Shown here piece by piece: positions 51,541-59,228 of a stretch of DNA of 64,000 nucleotides. The notes under the pieces were generated by a model, which was not told the DNA's origin, did not search any database, and saw only the letters and a list, made by a program, of their open reading frames with translations. Each line of letters opens with the position of its first letter. Position 1 is the stretch's first letter. This DNA comes from Bryobacterales bacterium (GTDB taxonomy: Bacteria > Acidobacteriota > Terriglobia > Bryobacterales > UBA6623). Both the position numbers and the translations under genes were made by a program. Location: assembly GCA_028819215.1 (NCBI GenBank), contig JAPPMG010000057.1, positions 32,092 to 96,091 on the forward strand, in the 5' to 3' direction.

Positions 51541-52725
51541 TCAAGCTCGCCTTCCCGCCCGCGCACCGGGGGCCCGCGCGGTCAGCAGACCTTGGCCCCA
51601 CAGCAGCACCGGGCTGGCGATGAAGATCGAGGAGTAGGTGCCCACCAACACGCCCACCACGAGGGCGAACGAGAAGCTGCGCAGGACTTCCCCCCCGAAG
51701 ACAAACAGACACACCACAGCGACCAATGTCAAGCCCGACGTCAGCACGGTGCGGCTGAGCGTCTGGTTGATGCTGAGATTCAGCAGTTCGGTCAAGCTGG
51801 ACCTCCGGATGGAGTTGCGGTTCTCGCGGACACGGTCGAAGATCACGATCGTATCATTCATCGAGTAGCCAACTAGTGTCAACAATGCCGCCACTACTGT
51901 CAACTCGATTTCCCGCCCAAACAGCGAGAAGAACCCGATGGTAATAAAAACGTCATGGAAGACGGCGATCACGGCGGCGACGCCGTAGATCCACTCGAAC
52001 CGGAATGCAATGTAGACTAGCATACCCGCAAGTGCGAATAGGGTAGCTTTGATGGCCTGCCACTGCAATTCCGCCCCGATTTTCGGCCCAACGACCTCAA
52101 CGCCGCCGATATGGAATGCGCCCAGCTCCGTTTCCTGCTTCACGGCGGCCAGGACACTCTGGGGCACGTCCGGAACCGCGTCGAACTCAGACGGGTCGCG
52201 CACCAGGCCCGAGCGCGGCGCCTGATCGCGCCAGGCGACGAGCGCCTCGGCCGCGCTGGCCAGCTCCTGGCTGCTGTGGCCGGCGTCGCGGAGGGCCTGG
52301 CTCGCCATCAGCCGCTGGCCCAGCGCGTCGGAACTGGCGTTGTTGAAATCCAGCTTGCCGTCGGCGATCGGATAGATCTCGCGCAGGGTCTCGATCACCT
52401 GCGACTTGCCGGAGGTCTCGACCACCTCCCCAGCCAGATCCAGGTCGATCTTGAGCTCGTGGCTGTCGGCGCTGTCTTGGAACGGCTGCAGCGTGGCCAC
52501 GCTCAGCCCCTTGCCCTGCAGCACCGCGCGGATACGCTCCGGTTCCGGCTCGTCCAGGAACTTCACGTACACGAGCGTGCCGCCCTTGAAGTCGATCCCG
52601 AACTTGAGGCCGCCATGGATCACGGCGCTGGCCGCGCCCGCCAGCAGCAGGACGAGGGACAGGCCGATGAAGATATTGCGGCGACCCAAGAAGTCGATGT
52701 TGGTCTGGCCGATCAGTTGCATCAC
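51541..52725 (-). CDS. secF: Protein translocase subunit SecF
   Basis: A 394-residue inner-membrane protein. The first segment IFIGLSLVLLLAGAASAVI is followed by the periplasmic FGIDFKGGTLVYVKF block, a P1-like domain and five further membrane segments including VAALLTLVGYSMNDTIVIFDRVREN, the SecF signature. SecF is usually 300-320 residues; about 80 extra residues lie in the periplasmic insert (ASSDALGQRLMASQALRDAG and following). It follows secD by 70 bases, and tonB starts 34 bases beyond its stop. Confidence 0.94.
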   Translation of the reverse strand: MMQLIGQTNIDFLGRRNIFIGLSLVLLLAGAASAVIHGGLKFGIDFKGGTLVYVKFLDEPEPERIRAVLQGKGLSVATLQPFQDSADSHELKIDLDLAGEVVETSGKSQVIETLREIYPIADGKLDFNNASSDALGQRLMASQALRDAGHSSQELASAAEALVAWRDQAPRSGLVRDPSEFDAVPDVPQSVLAAVKQETELGAFHIGGVEVVGPKIGAELQWQAIKATLFALAGMLVYIAFRFEWIYGVAAVIAVFHDVFITIGFFSLFGREIELTVVAALLTLVGYSMNDTIVIFDRVRENRNSIRRSSLTELLNLSINQTLSRTVLTSGLTLVAVVCLFVFGGEVLRSFSFALVVGVLVGTYSSIFIASPVLLWGQGLLTARAPGARAGRRA

Positions 52726-52795
52726 ACGTACTCAGCGCAGCGGCCTGTCCCGGTTCCCCCTAGACACCGGCCCGGGCCGCGAGGTTCCCGGTCCC

Positions 52796-54412
52796 CTATA
52801 TGCTCATCTCCTTGACCTGCTGCTTGCGCCACAGGGTGAGGTCAAAGATCAGCCGCGAGACAAAAACTGAGGTGAAGAGGTTGGCGAGCAGGCCGATTGC
52901 CAGCGTCACGGCGAAGCCGCGCACCGGCCCGCGCCCGAACAGGAACAGGAACGCCGCGGCAATGATCGTCGTCAGGTTGGTGTCGATGATCGTCAGGAAA
53001 GCCTTGCCGAAGCCAGCATTCAGCGCGGCGACCACTGCCTTGCCCGCGCGCAGCTCCTCCCGGATGCGCTCGAATATCAGCACGTTGGCGTCTACGGCCA
53101 TGCCAATCGTCAGGATGATGCCTGCGATTCCCGGCAGGGTCAGCGTAAAGCCGAAGGCGCTGAGGACGGCAAGCAGGATCAGCAAGTTGAAGAACAGGGC
53201 GACGTTCGCATTGATCCCGGCCAGCTTGTAGTAAACCAGCATCATCAGTACGATGATCGCCACGCCGTAGATGGCGCTGCGCACGCCCTGGCGGATCGAG
53301 TCCGCTCCCAGGGACGCGCCCACGGTGCGCTCCTCGAGGTAGACCACAGAGGCCGGAAGCGCGCCGGCGCGCAAGACCAGCGCCAGATCGAGCGCCTCGG
53401 TCTGCGAGTCGATGTTGTTAATGACGCCCTCGGACTCGATGCGCGACTCGATCGAGGCCACGCTTTGAATGCGGTTGTCGAGCACCACCGCCAGATTCTG
53501 TCCGATGTTGGCGGCGGTGAAGATGCCGAAGCGCTGCCCGGCCTGGCGCGAGAGGCTGAACGAGACCTGCCAAGCGCCGGGATTCTGGGTGTCCCTGCCG
53601 GCCGTGGCGCCGCGCAGGTCGCGGCCGGTCACGATCGGGTTGCGCTCCAGCAAGTACCAGTCATTGCGACCGCGGTCCGTGTAGTGCGCCAGTTCGCTAT
53701 TGACAGGCAGGATGCCGTTGTTCTGCGAGCGGGCCGCCTCGGGCGAGCCGTAGGGGCCGCCGATCTCTTTGGCGATCTCCAGTTGCGCCGACATTTGCAG
53801 CAAATTCATCACCCGCGCAGGGTCGCTGACGCCGGGCAGCTGCACCAAGATCTCGTGCTCGGCCTCGGCGCGGCCGTGTTGCTGGATCACCGGCTCGGTC
53901 AGACCCAGGCCGTTGATGCGGTTCTCGATCGTCGACATGGACTGCTGCAAGGTTTCCGCTTTCAGCCGCAGCAGCTCGCTGGGGCGCAGCGTGAGCGCGA
54001 AGGAACTGCCGCCGGAAGAGGCCGCAAGCCAGCTGGGCGCCTCTTCATCAAGGATGGCCCGGACGTCGCTGACGCGGTCGGTGGGCGTTCCCTCCAGTTG
54101 GATCTCGATCGAATCTGCGTCCTCTATGGAGCCGGGATCGTTGCGGTGAATGCCTGTGTAGGAGATATCGGCTCGTGCCAGCCGCGTCCTGAGTCGATCG
54201 ATGGTCTGGTCAGCCTCGGACTTGAGCGCGTCCTGCACCTGCACCTGCAGGATCAGGTGGGTGCCGCCCTTCAGGTCCAGCCCGAGCGCGATGTTGTCCG
54301 ACAAGTTCTGCCCGATCGCATCCAAGCTCGGCGAGAAGCCGATCACGCGCCAGAAGCAGAGCAGAAAGACCGCTATCACAATGGCGATCTTGAGTCCGAA
54401 GCGGCTTGTCAT
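52796..54412 (-). CDS. secD: Protein translocase subunit SecD
   Basis: A 538-residue protein with membrane segment IAIVIAVFLLCFWRVIGF, the periplasmic block IALGLDLKGGTHLILQVQV, the P1 head with repeated QLPGVSDPARVMNL and the C-terminal six-helix domain: GVAIIVLMMLVYYKLAG, LTLPGIAGIILTIGMAVDANVLIFERIREE, FLFGRGPVRGFAVTL. It works with SecF using the proton gradient to finish translocation. It starts 24 bases after yajC. Confidence 0.95.
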   Translation of the reverse strand: MTSRFGLKIAIVIAVFLLCFWRVIGFSPSLDAIGQNLSDNIALGLDLKGGTHLILQVQVQDALKSEADQTIDRLRTRLARADISYTGIHRNDPGSIEDADSIEIQLEGTPTDRVSDVRAILDEEAPSWLAASSGGSSFALTLRPSELLRLKAETLQQSMSTIENRINGLGLTEPVIQQHGRAEAEHEILVQLPGVSDPARVMNLLQMSAQLEIAKEIGGPYGSPEAARSQNNGILPVNSELAHYTDRGRNDWYLLERNPIVTGRDLRGATAGRDTQNPGAWQVSFSLSRQAGQRFGIFTAANIGQNLAVVLDNRIQSVASIESRIESEGVINNIDSQTEALDLALVLRAGALPASVVYLEERTVGASLGADSIRQGVRSAIYGVAIIVLMMLVYYKLAGINANVALFFNLLILLAVLSAFGFTLTLPGIAGIILTIGMAVDANVLIFERIREELRAGKAVVAALNAGFGKAFLTIIDTNLTTIIAAAFLFLFGRGPVRGFAVTLAIGLLANLFTSVFVSRLIFDLTLWRKQQVKEMSI

Positions 54413-54436
54413 CTCTACCCTTCGTTACGACCGGCC

Positions 54437-54772
54437 CTAGCTGTCGGTCTTCTCCGCCATGCCGACCACCGCAGTGCGGGCGAACTCGAGCTTGAGGCCG
54501 TCCGGGGGGATCCGCAGCGTCACGCGGCCCTCGCCCAAGCCGACGACCGTACCCGTGAGTCCGCCGTTGGTGACGACCTTGTCCCCTGTTGCCAGGTTGG
54601 CAAGCATCTCGTCCAGCTTCTTCTGGCGCTTGCGGGCGGGCAGGATCACCAGCACGACGAAGATGACGACCATCAGCAGGATGGGCATCAGGGACCCGAA
54701 CCCCGACTGCTGGAGCAGCAGTGCGGGCGAGGGTTGCCACGAGGCGAGCAGTTCCGCAGAGAGCAAGTGCAC
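54437..54772 (-). CDS. yajC: Preprotein translocase accessory protein YajC
   Basis: A 111-residue YajC: one membrane segment (LMPILLMVVIFVVLVILPA) followed by RKRQKKLDEMLANLATGDKV and GGLTGTVVGLGEGRVTLRI, the conserved family sequence. It starts with GTG at 54772. It is the first gene of the sec part of the block, and the tgt stop is 112 bases upstream. TATAGT at 54829-54834 in that gap is a possible -10. Confidence 0.93.
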   Translation of the reverse strand: MHLLSAELLASWQPSPALLLQQSGFGSLMPILLMVVIFVVLVILPARKRQKKLDEMLANLATGDKVVTNGGLTGTVVGLGEGRVTLRIPPDGLKLEFARTAVVGMAEKTDS

Positions 54773-54884
54773 TGGGATCGGTCGGACGGTGAGCGAGCCG
54801 CCGCGCTCGACGCTCGGCGCGACTAACCACTATAGCGAAGATGCGAGTAGCTGCTCGGGCGCGCAGGCCAGGCCCGCGGCTTGG

Positions 54885-56045
54885 TCAGTTAGCGGGCTCC
54901 GGGCTTGCCGAGAACCGCCGCAAACAGCGCGGCAAGCTCCCTTCAATGATAGCTTGCCGGATTTGGCGCATCCTGTCAAGATACAGCCAGAGATTGTGCA
55001 GCGTGGCCAAGGTGCCGTAGAGCATCTCCTTGGCCAAGAAGAGGTGGCGCAGGTAGGCGCGCGTGAAATTGCGGCAGGTGTAGCAGCGGCAGTCCTCATC
55101 GATCGGCGCGTGGGATTGCGCGTGGATCGCGTTCTTGATCATGAGCTTCCCGCGCGCCGTGAAGAGGCAGCCGTTGCGCGCGTTGCGCGTCGGCAGCACG
55201 CAATCCATCATGTCGATGCCCAGCGCGACGTACTCGCCGATCTCGTGCGGCATGCCCACGCCCATCGCGTAGCGCGGCTTGTGCCAAGGCAGTTCCGCCG
55301 CGCACGAGACTGTCATCTCGTAGCTGAGCGGTCTGGGCTCGCCGACAGAGAGCCCCCCGACCGCGTAGCCAGGCGCATCCAGTTCTGCCAGTCGGCGCGC
55401 GCATTCGCGGCGGAGCCCGGCGTACGTGGACCCCTGCACGATGGGGAACAGCACGCCGGAGGCTTCACCAGCGGCTTGACTGTGGTGCGCGAACGAGCGG
55501 GCCGCCCAGCCCAGCGTCAGTTCCATGGAGGCGCGGGCGTCCGCTTCTCCGCAAGGATACGGCGTGCATTCGTCCAAGACCATCATCACGTCGCTACCGA
55601 GGCTGGTTTGGATGTCGACCGCCAGCTCGGGACTCAGAAAGCGCCGCTCGCCGTCGAGATGCGACTGGAAATCTATTCCCTCTTCGCGGATGCGGCGCAG
55701 CTTGGCCAGGCTGAAGACCTGGTACCCGCCGGAATCTGTCAGGAGCCCGCCGTTCCAGCCCATGAACTTGTGCAGTCCGCCCGCGGCGCGGACGGTGCTG
55801 TGTCCGGGGCGCAGCCACAGATGGTATGTGTTGGCCAGCACCATGCGAGCGTGGAGATCTTGCTCAAGCTGCTGCGGTGTCAGCCCCTTGACGCTCGCCT
55901 GCGTCCCCACCGGCATGAACACGGGGGTTTCGATGGGTCCGTGCCGAGTGTGCAGCACCCCCGCTCGCGCCCGGGTGTGGGGGCACTCCGCCACGATCTC
56001 GAATCGACTTGCCACGGCCCCGATCCGCCCTTCAGTGTGGCGCAT
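54885..56045 (-). CDS. tgt: tRNA-guanine transglycosylase (queuine tRNA-ribosyltransferase)
   Basis: Exchanges guanine-34 for preQ1 in tRNAs with GUN anticodons. The 386 residues show the base-binding LTDSGGYQVFSL, VMMVLDECTPYP, FPIVQGSTYAGLRRE, GGLSVGE, the nucleophile Asp in GIDMMDCVLPTRNARNG, and the zinc site CRCYTCRNFTRAYLRHLF (C-x-C-x2-C...H). The first 12 residues before SRFEIVAECP are extra; a GTG start there is possible. tgt-yajC-secD-secF is a classic conserved order. It diverges from the ferredoxin gene. Confidence 0.96.
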   Translation of the reverse strand: MRHTEGRIGAVASRFEIVAECPHTRARAGVLHTRHGPIETPVFMPVGTQASVKGLTPQQLEQDLHARMVLANTYHLWLRPGHSTVRAAGGLHKFMGWNGGLLTDSGGYQVFSLAKLRRIREEGIDFQSHLDGERRFLSPELAVDIQTSLGSDVMMVLDECTPYPCGEADARASMELTLGWAARSFAHHSQAAGEASGVLFPIVQGSTYAGLRRECARRLAELDAPGYAVGGLSVGEPRPLSYEMTVSCAAELPWHKPRYAMGVGMPHEIGEYVALGIDMMDCVLPTRNARNGCLFTARGKLMIKNAIHAQSHAPIDEDCRCYTCRNFTRAYLRHLFLAKEMLYGTLATLHNLWLYLDRMRQIRQAIIEGSLPRCLRRFSASPEPAN

Positions 56046-56091
56046 CGCACGGGCCGGGACTGGCGGGCCGGGGCGGCGCTCAGAAGCGCGC

Positions 56092-56097
56092 TATAGT
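56092..56097 (+). promoter_or_regulatory. -10-like TATAGT before the ferredoxin gene
   Basis: TATAGT, 24 bases before the ATG at 56122, in the divergent region with tgt. No good -35. A GGGAG follows but is too far from the ATG to be a normal ribosome site. Confidence 0.35.
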
Positions 56098-56121
56098 AGG
56101 GAGCTAGGCCCCGAGAGCGCC

Positions 56122-56604
56122 ATGCCAGACGAGCTCAACCAAGATCCGACTCAGGCCGCCGCGGCAGGTGCCGCCGACCGCCGCAAAGCCGCAGCCGAGG
56201 AACGGCGCCGCAAGGCCCGCGAAGAGGCGGCGCGCATCGCCGCGCTGGAGCCGTTGGACGCCCCTCACGACAAGTGCTGGCCTTGGTCCGAGGGCGGGAT
56301 GACCGGCAACCGCAAGAAGAAGCCCGCGATCCTTGCCGTCACCAACGAGAACTGCACCGGCTGCGCCGGATCGCCGGTTTGCATCAATTACTGTCCGGTA
56401 GACGAATGCATGTACTGGATACCCGACGAGGACCACCCCCCGTTCGGGCGGATCGAGGTTGACGGCCAGACCTGCATCGGTTGCAAGCAGTGCATTTCGA
56501 AAGGCCCCGACGGCACTTTCCTTGACGGCTGCCCGTGGGACGCGATCGACATGGTGCCCGTGGCGGAAGTTGAAGCCAAGCTCGGGGTAACCTACGAGTT
56601 CTAG
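56122..56604 (+). CDS. 4Fe-4S dicluster ferredoxin family protein
   Basis: A 160-residue protein with an N-terminal charged Ala/Arg-rich helix (ADRRKAAAEERRRKAREEAARIAAL) and a ferredoxin fold binding two clusters. Cluster motifs: CTGCAGSPVCINYCP (C-x2-C-x5-C-x3-C) and CIGCKQC then CP after a 12-residue gap (SKGPDGTFLDG). The longer spacings are not those of simple 2[4Fe-4S] ferredoxins, so it is an electron carrier with a specialised partner. A rhodanese gene follows after 17 bases, likely co-transcribed. Confidence 0.88.
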   Translation: MPDELNQDPTQAAAAGAADRRKAAAEERRRKAREEAARIAALEPLDAPHDKCWPWSEGGMTGNRKKKPAILAVTNENCTGCAGSPVCINYCPVDECMYWIPDEDHPPFGRIEVDGQTCIGCKQCISKGPDGTFLDGCPWDAIDMVPVAEVEAKLGVTYEF

Positions 56605-56621
56605 GTTCCCGCCCGCGGCGC

Positions 56622-56993
56622 ATGCAACACTCCGAACGGTTCCTCGCCTTGGTCAATGACGCCAAGGCTCGCATTCGAGAGATCGCGGTGGGGGAAGTCG
56701 CGAGTGACATCGCGTCCGGGAGCCAGTTCGCGCTGGTCGACACGCGCGAGGAATCGGAATGGAACTCCGCGCATGCGGCCGGCGCGCGCCACATGGGCAA
56801 AGGCATCATTGAGCGCGACATCGAAGCGGCGATCCCTGACCTGGACGCCAAGATCGTGCTCTATTGCGGAGGGGGCTACCGCTCGGCACTGGCCGCCGAC
56901 GCTCTGCAGAGAATGGGCTATCGGAACGTCTACTCACTCGCGGGCGGCTGGCGCGCTTGGAATGCTGCCGGAATGCCCATCGAAGAGGGGTAG
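56622..56993 (+). CDS. Rhodanese-like sulfurtransferase
   Basis: A 123-residue single-domain rhodanese. ALVDTREESEWNSAHAAGARHM is the first half and IVLYCGGGYRSALAADALQRMG carries the active-site Cys loop (CGGGYRS), with YSLAGGWRAWNAAGMP at the end. The length fits a stand-alone rhodanese. It would carry sulfane sulfur, perhaps to the iron-sulfur protein encoded just upstream; that link is inference from adjacency. Confidence 0.93.
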   Translation: MQHSERFLALVNDAKARIREIAVGEVASDIASGSQFALVDTREESEWNSAHAAGARHMGKGIIERDIEAAIPDLDAKIVLYCGGGYRSALAADALQRMGYRNVYSLAGGWRAWNAAGMPIEEG

Positions 56994-57053
56994 TGGGTCC
57001 CGCGACTGGCGTTCGCAGCTGGCACTGACGCCACACGGCCGTTGCCGGCTGGA

Positions 57054-57833
57054 TCAGCGAGTCGGCGTCAGCGGCGGCTGGCCGCTCGGGTGAAGCGAAA
57101 CGGCCGCAGGGTCAGCAAATCTGAGGTCCAACGGAGCGCTCTCCGGCTGGCATACCAACCGCGTGCCCGCCGGCAGTGCTAGCGGCCGCAGGAACCAGTA
57201 GTCCAGCGTCCCAAGCGGCCTGGGCCCGCGCAGCCACAGCAAGTGTTCGACGCTCCCGTCCGGCCGGTGCGCGGTGACTTGCAGCCATGGCACCGTGACG
57301 GCACCGACGCTGACGCCCGTCGCGAGCACGGCCTGCTTCAACACCTGCACGCCGCGCACCGGCAGGCGGTCCGCCTGCGGGTCTGCCTCGGCCCCGTCGG
57401 CGGCGTGGGCGTGGTACGGCGTGGCGAACTCGCGATCGCCCTCCGGCGCGCCGCCCTCGACCCAGCTAGAGATGAGGGCGATCTCAGGCAGCGACAGGCT
57501 GCGGTCGTTGCGGAAGGCGCCGAATCCCTTCACAGCGCCCCACGGCGGCATGCGGCGGGTCAATACCTGGTGCTTGACGGCCTTGGCCCAGGGGCGCACC
57601 TCGGCATAGGTGGTCAGCGGCATCGGCGCCACCCCTCCGGGGCGGTGACAGCCTGAGCAGCGGTTGTGGAAGACTCGCGACACATCGCGCGTCCAAGTTA
57701 GCTCCGTGCTGATGGCTTCGTGCGCAACGCTGACTCGAGGCAGCCAAGCCAGCGCCAGCAACACACACGCCAGGGATGTCCGGCGGGCACGCCAACTCCG
57801 GCGAGCCCGGCCGTCGCGGCACGCTCGCGGCAC
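57054..57833 (-). CDS. Cytochrome c-like protein, shortened paralogue of the copper monooxygenase-like protein
   Basis: A 259-residue exported protein. An Arg-rich start precedes the membrane segment SLACVLLALAWLPRVSVA. The haem site is CSGCH (59-63), followed by RPGGVAPMPLTTYAEVRPWAK and RRMPPWGAVKGFG. The whole N-terminal part aligns with the next gene's product (CQQCHRPGEAAPMSFLTYEETRPW). Its C-terminal half, TAHRPDGSVEHLL and FLRPLALPAGTRLV, matches the end of that product, but the central copper-ligand region is missing. It starts at GTG with GGGGTAGG before it, 25 bases after the upstream gene, so the pair is one operon. Confidence 0.85.
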   Translation of the reverse strand: MPRACRDGRARRSWRARRTSLACVLLALAWLPRVSVAHEAISTELTWTRDVSRVFHNRCSGCHRPGGVAPMPLTTYAEVRPWAKAVKHQVLTRRMPPWGAVKGFGAFRNDRSLSLPEIALISSWVEGGAPEGDREFATPYHAHAADGAEADPQADRLPVRGVQVLKQAVLATGVSVGAVTVPWLQVTAHRPDGSVEHLLWLRGPRPLGTLDYWFLRPLALPAGTRLVCQPESAPLDLRFADPAAVSLHPSGQPPLTPTR

Positions 57834-57857
57834 GGCGGACCTACCCCTATGCCGGAA

Positions 57858-59156
57858 TCAATCGCCGCTGGAGCGCGCCTGCTTGCCCTGCGTGAGGTAG
57901 GGCCGCAGGCTCTTGTCCGATCCGATCGCGATCTCGAAGAACCCGATCATCATTTCCTCCCAGCTTTGGTCGCCCCAGCGAACCTCGGCTGTAGGATCGG
58001 GATTGTCCGGGTTGTTCGGCGAATTGTCGAAGTGCGCCAGGCACTCAATGGCCGTGCCGGCAGGCAATAGCATCGGCCGCTTGAGGTAATAGAAGTACTG
58101 CCAGTCAAAGTCATACTGCGGCACGTTGAGCAGCGTCTCGCTGCGGCCATCGGGGTAGCGCAACTCGAAGCGGAAATCGTCACCTCGCAAGTGCATGTGC
58201 GGCATCACGGCGGTCAGCTCGGTATCCTGGCCGAGCACCCACTTGGACGCCACAGGATGAGCGTCGGCGCCGGGCGGAATCACGAACTTGTTGTTGGTGG
58301 CCGCCATCGTCAGAACGCGCTTGGCCGGGGGAGCGTCTAGGAAACGCAGCCCGATCCGGCTGCGATCCAACTCCTGCTTGCCTGAAGCGGTGTAGTGCAG
58401 CTGGAGAACAACGTCGGCACCTGCGGGCAGCAGCTTCGCGTGATCTGTCCCCTCGTACGACACCGCCTCCGTGCCGGGCGCGAATCCAGCCAGAATGTCG
58501 CGATATTCGTCGCGCTCCCGCTTACGCTGCTCCTTGGTAGTCGCTCCGGGCACGAAGATCTTGCCCGGCTCGGCCCCTTCCAGCCAGTGCGACCCCTTGG
58601 GACGAATGAAGGCGAGCACGTGATGCACGACCGCTCGGTTGCCGGGCCGAACCTCGGCGGCGACAACCCACTTGTCCTCGTCAAAGCTTGTCGGGAGCAC
58701 CAGGTACTGGTAGTCGATCGTGCCCTCCGCGGAAACGCGGAAGGGCTCCGGCATCTCGAGCACGAAATCCGGCTCGCCGATGTTCCATCCGTCGACGAAC
58801 ACAAGGGGCGAGGGAGCGTCGGAGGGATCTCCGCGCGCGGACCCGGTCTCGGCCCATTCGATCAGGACGCGCTTCTCTTCGGCGGTGAGCACGTGGGCGT
58901 TCGACCACTCGCCGAACCGCGGGTCAGCAAACCACGGCGGCATCCGATTCAGCGCCACCGCCTCGTGGATGGCCCGGGCCCAGGGGCGAGTCTCCTCGTA
59001 AGTGAGAAACGACATCGGCGCGGCTTCGCCGGGACGGTGGCACTGCTGGCAATTGGCTTGCAGCACCGGCTCCACGTCGCGGTGAAAGGTGACCGCCTCA
59101 CTGGCACCGACGGGCAGCGCAGCGATCGCCAACGTCAATACGGATAGGAACTTCAT
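57858..59156 (-). CDS. Cytochrome c / copper type II monooxygenase-like fusion, exported
   Basis: A 432-residue exported protein with signal MKFLSVLTLAIAALPVGAS. Haem c site CQQCH at 36-40. The rest resembles peptidylglycine-hydroxylating and dopamine monooxygenases and keeps all six copper ligands in order: His 178-179 (VVHHV), His 254 (LQLHYT) for one copper; His 320 and 322 (PHMHLRG) and Met 402 or 403 (EEMMIG) for the other. Such proteins could oxidise a C-H bond with O2, using the haem as electron entry. The start at 59156 has GGAG six bases before it, so 59168 is rejected. Substrate unknown. Confidence 0.9.
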   Translation of the reverse strand: MKFLSVLTLAIAALPVGASEAVTFHRDVEPVLQANCQQCHRPGEAAPMSFLTYEETRPWARAIHEAVALNRMPPWFADPRFGEWSNAHVLTAEEKRVLIEWAETGSARGDPSDAPSPLVFVDGWNIGEPDFVLEMPEPFRVSAEGTIDYQYLVLPTSFDEDKWVVAAEVRPGNRAVVHHVLAFIRPKGSHWLEGAEPGKIFVPGATTKEQRKRERDEYRDILAGFAPGTEAVSYEGTDHAKLLPAGADVVLQLHYTASGKQELDRSRIGLRFLDAPPAKRVLTMAATNNKFVIPPGADAHPVASKWVLGQDTELTAVMPHMHLRGDDFRFELRYPDGRSETLLNVPQYDFDWQYFYYLKRPMLLPAGTAIECLAHFDNSPNNPDNPDPTAEVRWGDQSWEEMMIGFFEIAIGSDKSLRPYLTQGKQARSSGD

Positions 59157-59228
59157 CGGGAACTCCAAGCATTCATTCTAGCCCCGGCGCCCGGCAGGGC
59201 GCGGGGCGGCGATTTGCCCAGCCGGGGC

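Noticed and set aside
53465..56096. Long plus-strand frames (453 and 545 codons) opposite secD, yajC and tgt
   Set aside because: Antisense shadows of highly conserved genes; no signals or motifs.
59157..59228. Possible terminator (CGCCCGGCAGGGCG) between dnaE and the copper monooxygenase gene
   Set aside because: The stem is short and no T run follows on either strand.
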